Assembly (NCBI RefSeq): GCF_965237655.1
Contig: NZ_CBDEGB010000002.1
Location: 2,232,001 to 2,296,000 of the forward strand
Length of the DNA stretch: 64,000 nt
From: Poriferisodalis sp965237655
Lineage (GTDB): Bacteria > Actinomycetota > Acidimicrobiia > Acidimicrobiales > Poriferisodalaceae
Direction of reading: 5' to 3'
This document shows, in pieces, positions 60,129-64,000 of the stretch (position 1 is its first letter; each line of letters opens with the position of its first letter). The translations under genes were made by a program, and so were the position numbers. Under the pieces are notes generated by a model, which was not told the origin of the DNA, made no database searches, and saw nothing but the letters and a program-made list of their open reading frames with translations.

Positions 60129-60920
60129 GTGCGTACCGATGCCGTCGTAGTGCTGGAGGGTGCGAGGAACTGCCGCGATGTGGGCGGCTATCCCGCGGCG
60201 AGCAGTCGACGGGTGCGGATGGGGGCGCTGTTCCGCTCTGATCGGCTGAGCGCGCTGACCGACGACGATCTCTCCGAGCTGGGCAGCCGCGGCATCCGCA
60301 CGGTCGTGGACTTCCGTGCGGGACCGGAGATCGAGCGGGACCGCTCCCGTTTGTGGCCCGGCGTGACCTCCCATTTTTCGTTGCCGGTCGGCGACACGGT
60401 GGACGGCGACATCAGCTTGGTGGATCAAATCCTCGAAGGCCGGCTGCGGTCGGTCTCCGAGGGCGACATGGCCGAGCTCTATCTGAGGATGATCAGCACC
60501 TACGGCGAGCGGTTCGCTCAGTTCGTGACGATTGCGGCCGACGTGGACCATCTCCCGATGCTGTTCCACTGCACCGCCGGCAAGGACCGCAGCGGCATCG
60601 CATCGGCGCTGCTGCTGGAAGCGCTCGGCGTGAACCGTGACGTCGTGCTCGACGACTACTGCCTGTCCAACGAGCTGCGGTCTCACCAGCGCATCAAGGA
60701 GCTGACGCCGCAGTTCGCGCAGATCGGCATCCCGATCGACAACGTGCGGGCGATTCTCAGCGCACCCCGGCGGGTGATGGCGTCAGTCCTGGCAGAGCTC
60801 GACAATCGGTTCGGGCGTGCGGGAAGCAACGGCACGCATGCAGGCGCTGAGGGATATCTGCTGGCCCACGGTCTCAACCCCGCAGCACTCGAGATGCTGC
60901 GAGCGAACCTGTTGATCTGA
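60129..60920 (+). CDS. Tyrosine-protein phosphatase (Y_phosphatase3 / PtpB-like)
   Basis: 263 aa. N-terminal NCRDVGGY, then LFRSDRLSALTDDDLSEL, and the P-loop HCTAGKDRSGIASALLLEALG (Cys-x5-Arg). This is the lipid/tyrosine phosphatase family of mycobacterial PtpB. Dephosphorylates phospho-tyrosine or phosphoinositide; bacterial partners unknown. GTG start at 60129, divergent from the oxidoreductase after 41 bp. Confidence 0.9.
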   Translation: MRTDAVVVLEGARNCRDVGGYPAASSRRVRMGALFRSDRLSALTDDDLSELGSRGIRTVVDFRAGPEIERDRSRLWPGVTSHFSLPVGDTVDGDISLVDQILEGRLRSVSEGDMAELYLRMISTYGERFAQFVTIAADVDHLPMLFHCTAGKDRSGIASALLLEALGVNRDVVLDDYCLSNELRSHQRIKELTPQFAQIGIPIDNVRAILSAPRRVMASVLAELDNRFGRAGSNGTHAGAEGYLLAHGLNPAALEMLRANLLI

Positions 60921-60974
60921 GGCGACCAATCGGTGCCCTGACCCTGGGGGTCGAGGCCATCTACTGTCACGACG

Positions 60975-61302
60975 ATGGACTACCGCTGGCCCTCGGAGCT
61001 GACTGATCTGGCTGATGAGGCAGCCGCGTGGGTGCGCGAAGCCACGGCGGACCTGTTCACGCTCGACGACGGCTGGCTGGTCGGCTATTCCGACGAGTTC
61101 ACGCTGCGGCTCGGAGAGCGCGGCTGGATAGGGATGTGCTGGCCGACCTCGGCCGGAGGCGATGCTTGCGAACCGGGTGTCGCGCAACGTGACCTATGCG
61201 CCTGCCTACACGATCATGGGCGGCACCACTCAGATCCTGCGCAACATCATCGGCGAGCGCATTCTGCGATTGCCCCGCGAGCCCCGTGTGCCCCGCGGCT
61301 AG
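60975..61302 (+). pseudogene. Acyl-CoA dehydrogenase remnant, internal deletion
   Basis: The first 55 codons (ATG 60975; YRWPSELTDLADEAAAWVRE, then RGWIGMCWPTSAGGDA) are the N-terminus of an acyl-CoA dehydrogenase. At about 61160 the frame shifts and the sequence continues as EAMLANRVSRNVTYAPAYTI and GGTTQILRNIIGERILRLP, the extreme C-terminus, ending in TAG 61300-61302. About 280 residues, including FAD and acyl-CoA sites, are missing. Junction lies near GGAGGCGATG. Not functional. Confidence 0.85.
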
Positions 61303-61317
61303 GGGGCCGCGACCCGT

Positions 61318-62193
61318 CTAGGGGGCGAAGCGCCAGGTGCTGGGCTCGTCGGTTGCCTCGATGTGGCCGGCAGTGCGCCCGGCGAAGTGAGTGCCGATGA
61401 CCAGCCGTCCGTCGGACCACCGGGGGAAGGCCTCGAGCCGGGTGGCGGTTGAGGTGCCATCGGCGGAGTAGTCGGCGCTGGAGGCCAGGTCGGGATGGGC
61501 GAACTGGAGCGGGTGGTGGATCATGTCGCCCGTAATGACCGCCCGCTCTCCTGCCGACTGGACGATCACGCTGGCGTGGCCCGGGGTGTGGCCAGGCGTC
61601 GATTCCAACCAGATCTCGTCGTTGATGCGGTGGTCGGGAGCGACAAGTTCTGCGAGCCCGGCGTCCATGACCGGCTGCACCGAGTCCTCGAAGACCGGGC
61701 CGAAGTCCTGCGGTTCCATTCGCCAGTAGTCGTACTCGGCCTGCACGAACAGGTATCGAGCGTTACCGAAGGTCGGTACCCATGCGCCGTCGACAAGCCG
61801 GGTGTTCCAGCCGACGTGATCGACGTGCAGATGGGTGCAGACGACGACATCGATCGTCTCGGGCGGGAAACCGGCTGCATCGAGGTCCTCGAGAAACGGG
61901 GTGGAGAGCTTCTCGAACGGCGGCGCACCGGGGCGTGACTTGTCGTTGCCGACGCACGTGTCGACGATGATCCGCATGCCCGCCGATTCGATGACCAGCG
62001 AGTGCATGGACAGACGCATGCGGCCGTCGTCGGTGACAAAGTCGGGGCGCAGCCAGTCGTAGTCGTCGATGAGGTCCTCAGCACCGGGCAGCAGGATGCC
62101 GAAGGGCCAATGCACTTCGAGCTCGGCGATACGGGTGATGCGGGCATCGCCCACGGTCCAGCTGATGGGGGTCGACTTGTCGACGGTCGGCAT
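61318..62193 (-). CDS. MBL-fold metallo-hydrolase
   Basis: 291 aa from ATG 62193 with GAGGAG upstream. The metal-binding motif CTHLHVDHVGWNT, then STPGHTPGHASVIV and ITGDMIHHP are the zinc or iron ligands of the metallo-beta-lactamase fold. The branch is related to quorum-quenching lactonases and alkylsulfatase-like enzymes; substrate unknown. A longer frame to 62280 exists but lacks a ribosome site. Confidence 0.88.
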   Translation of the reverse strand: MPTVDKSTPISWTVGDARITRIAELEVHWPFGILLPGAEDLIDDYDWLRPDFVTDDGRMRLSMHSLVIESAGMRIIVDTCVGNDKSRPGAPPFEKLSTPFLEDLDAAGFPPETIDVVVCTHLHVDHVGWNTRLVDGAWVPTFGNARYLFVQAEYDYWRMEPQDFGPVFEDSVQPVMDAGLAELVAPDHRINDEIWLESTPGHTPGHASVIVQSAGERAVITGDMIHHPLQFAHPDLASSADYSADGTSTATRLEAFPRWSDGRLVIGTHFAGRTAGHIEATDEPSTWRFAP

Positions 62194-62334
62194 CGTCGGC
62201 TCTCCTCGTGGGGTGTGCGCGCGGTTTCGCGGGCGGGCACGCCACACTATTGCGACGCGATGCCCCGCCGCCGGGGACAAGCCAGTAATCGGACAACCAT
62301 TTCAACTGCCGGTAAAGGCCGACTCGATCTGAAC

Positions 62335-62835
62335 ATGGACGACAATCAGACCCAGCGATCGGATGCCGGATCACCGGAAGCCGCGACCGTAAACATCGAC
62401 GCCTCGCCCTCCGGCGCCGCCGGGCAGGGTTCCGAACGTGGCGAGCGCTTTCGCGACGCCGCGATCGAAGCCGAACTGGCCACCGGCGAGCGTGAGCCGA
62501 CCCGGCAGAAGGCCTGGCGAAACTCGGTCATCCGCCTGGCCCGGATTGGACTCGGACTTGGCGTGGTGGTGCTCGGCATCATCCTGATGCCGCTGCCTGG
62601 ACCGGGAATGCTGGTGATCGCCGTGGGTCTGGCGATCCTGGCCCGTGACGTGGCCTGGGCGGATCGCCTGTTGCGCAAGGTGCGCGAGCGGTTGCCGTCG
62701 GACGCCGAGGGCAAGCTGCCTCGCTCGACCGTCATCACGATGATCCTGCTGGCATTGGCGGGCATTGCCCTGTCGATCTGGCTGACCGTGGGCGACATCA
62801 ACCCGATCGAGGTGGCGCTGTTCTGGCGCGACTGA
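62335..62835 (+). CDS. PGPGW-family membrane protein
   Basis: 166 aa. A charged, disordered N-terminus of about 65 residues, then two hydrophobic segments with the family signature LPGPGMLVIAVGLAILARDVAWADRLL, split into RIGLGLGVVVLGIILMPLPG before and STVITMILLALAGIALSIW after. Small inner-membrane protein of the PGPGW/TIGR02611 type, function unknown. Confidence 0.82.
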   Translation: MDDNQTQRSDAGSPEAATVNIDASPSGAAGQGSERGERFRDAAIEAELATGEREPTRQKAWRNSVIRLARIGLGLGVVVLGIILMPLPGPGMLVIAVGLAILARDVAWADRLLRKVRERLPSDAEGKLPRSTVITMILLALAGIALSIWLTVGDINPIEVALFWRD

Positions 62836-62868
62836 GTCTGAGCGGCCGGGCAGGTAACGCCGGTCGAC

Positions 62869-64000
62869 TCAGTGAATATGTACTGGGGTGGAGACCTCGC
62901 TGAAGAAGTCGTTGCCCTTGTCGTCCACCACGATGAAGGCGGGAAAGTCCTCCACCTCGATCTGCCAGACGGCTTCCATTCCCATCTCGGGATATTCCAG
63001 CACCTCAACCTTGCGGATCGAGTCCTTTGCCAGCCGGGCTGCGTGCCCGCCGATCGAACCGAGGTAGAAGCCGCCGTAGCGGGCGCATGCCTCGGTGACC
63101 TGGCGGGATCGGTTGCCCTTGGCGAGCATCACGAGGCTGCCGCCGGCAGCCTGGAACTGCTCGACATAGGAGTCCATGCGGCCAGCGGTCGTGGGACCGA
63201 ACGAGCCTGAGGCGTAGCCCTCGGGGGTCTTGGCGGGTCCGGCGTAGTACACGGGGCGCTCGCGCAGGTAGTCGGGCAGTCCGTCGCCGGCGTCGAGACG
63301 CTCCTTCAACTTCGCGTGGGCGATGTCGCGGGCAACCACCAGCGTGCCGGTCAGCGACAGCCGGGTCTTGACAGGGTGCTGGGTGAGCTGGTTGAGGATG
63401 GCGTCCATCGGCTGGCTGAGGTCGATCGGAACAACGGCGCTGGACAGCTGCTGCTCTTCCGTGACGGGCAGGAAGCGGGCCGGGTCGGTCTCGAGCTGTT
63501 CGAGGAAGATCCCGTCCGCGGTGATGCGTCCGAGCGCTTGACGGTCGGCGGAGCACGACACTGCGATCGCCACGGGGCAACTGGCGCCGTGGCGTGGCAG
63601 GCGCACCACCCGCACGTCGTGGCAGAAGTACTTGCCGCCGAACTGCGCCCCGATGCCGAACTCGCGGGTGAGCTCCAGGATGCGCTGCTCCCATTCGAGG
63701 TCGCGGAAGCCGTGTCCGGCCTCGCTTCCGGCGGTGGGCAACGTGTCGAGGTACTTTGCCGAGGCGTACTTGGCGACCTTGACGGCGAACTCGGCTGAGG
63801 TGCCGCCGATGACAACTGCGAGGTGGTACGGCGGGCAGGCGGCGGTGCCCAGCGTGCGCAGGGTGGTGTCGAGGAAGCGAGTGAGGCTCTCGGGGTTGAG
63901 CAGCGCCTTGGTCTCTTGGAACAGGTAGCTCTTGTTGGCCGAGCCGCCTCCTTTGGCCATGAAGACCAGCTCGTATTCGTCGCCCGGGGAGGCGTAGATC
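62869..64000 (-). CDS. fumA: Class I fumarate hydratase (5' end outside window)
   Basis: The visible C-terminal 376 codons run off the right edge, where the reading IYASPGDEYELVFMAKGGG continues. Class I fumarase blocks: MAKGGGSANKSYLF, TAACPPYHLAVVIGGTSAE with a cluster cysteine, and ASCPVAIAVSCSADR. A C-terminal GSIGGHAARLAKDSI and EAVWQIEVEDFPAFIVVDDKG belong to the beta part. It converts fumarate to malate with an oxygen-sensitive [4Fe-4S] cluster. About 170 N-terminal residues are outside. Confidence 0.92.
   Translation of the reverse strand, partial: IYASPGDEYELVFMAKGGGSANKSYLFQETKALLNPESLTRFLDTTLRTLGTAACPPYHLAVVIGGTSAEFAVKVAKYASAKYLDTLPTAGSEAGHGFRDLEWEQRILELTREFGIGAQFGGKYFCHDVRVVRLPRHGASCPVAIAVSCSADRQALGRITADGIFLEQLETDPARFLPVTEEQQLSSAVVPIDLSQPMDAILNQLTQHPVKTRLSLTGTLVVARDIAHAKLKERLDAGDGLPDYLRERPVYYAGPAKTPEGYASGSFGPTTAGRMDSYVEQFQAAGGSLVMLAKGNRSRQVTEACARYGGFYLGSIGGHAARLAKDSIRKVEVLEYPEMGMEAVWQIEVEDFPAFIVVDDKGNDFFSEVSTPVHIH

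Overview
This is a high-GC window with many GTG starts, densely packed short operons and very little non-coding DNA. It looks like an actinobacterium. Supporting signs are a 13E12-type DUF222/HNH protein, the long actinobacterial form of LeuA behind a leucine attenuator, an F420-type luciferase-like oxidoreductase, several unlinked acyl-CoA carboxylase beta subunits and lipoproteins with ordinary lipoboxes. An Acidimicrobiia-like lineage is my best guess, but that is inference. Several genes are broken by single indels, a nonsense codon or large internal deletions, so either the genome is eroding or this is a metagenomic assembly with errors.

Layout. 1-6.2 kb: an FAD oxidoreductase cut by the window edge, an M24 peptidase, an acyl-CoA carboxylase beta subunit and the decayed remains of an ATP-grasp / alpha-E / transglutaminase operon. 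6.2-11.1 kb (minus strand): a tightly coupled operon for the lower protocatechuate 4,5-cleavage (2-pyrone-4,6-dicarboxylate) pathway, in the order ligJ, ligK, ligU, ligI, ligC. It leads to pyruvate and oxaloacetate, but the ring-opening dioxygenase LigAB is absent. 11.4-18.1 kb: an epoxide-hydrolase-like enzyme, tRNA-Val(CAC), a cytochrome P450, a CotH/lamin-tail lipoprotein and a 13E12 HNH protein, followed by a 28-bp minisatellite. 18.4-28.1 kb: a second PrpF-family isomerase, a HicAB toxin-antitoxin pair, an LLM oxidoreductase, a DUF4143 ATPase, an SDR, a frameshifted sulfatase, a VOC protein, a membrane J-domain protein and a thiolase-like protein.

28.3-42.1 kb (plus strand): a PPK1 homologue whose phospho-accepting histidine is replaced by phenylalanine, then the leuA leader/attenuator and leuA, then a run of closely spaced genes: alpha/beta hydrolase, membrane Mur-ligase-like protein, Ddl-like ATP-grasp, Cys-repeat lipoprotein, acyl-CoA reductase/HAD fusion, LarA-like protein and PlsC acyltransferase. 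The last three look like a lipid-modifying module. 42.2-49.7 kb is the most accessory stretch: a second DUF4143-type ATPase, an ABC exporter, a VanY-like peptidase, an ISL3 insertion sequence with a near-perfect 8-bp target duplication, an Abi-like gene killed by one in-frame TGA, and an AbrB/PIN-like pair under a perfect 12-bp-arm palindrome.

49.7-64 kb: a methyltransferase, an NCS2 permease with a C-terminal regulatory domain, then central carbon genes (aconitase, citrate synthase, class I fumarase cut by the window edge) mixed with a LysR regulator, a carboxyltransferase, a quinone oxidoreductase, a tyrosine phosphatase, an acyl-CoA dehydrogenase remnant, an MBL hydrolase and a PGPGW membrane protein. 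The lig operon products feed directly into this TCA set.

The most unusual observations are a related palindromic element in the same orientation upstream of both DUF4143 ATPases, the histidine-less PPK1, the invariant C-x7-C-x19-C-x7-C triple repeat lipoprotein, and the acyl-CoA reductase/LarA/PlsC module.
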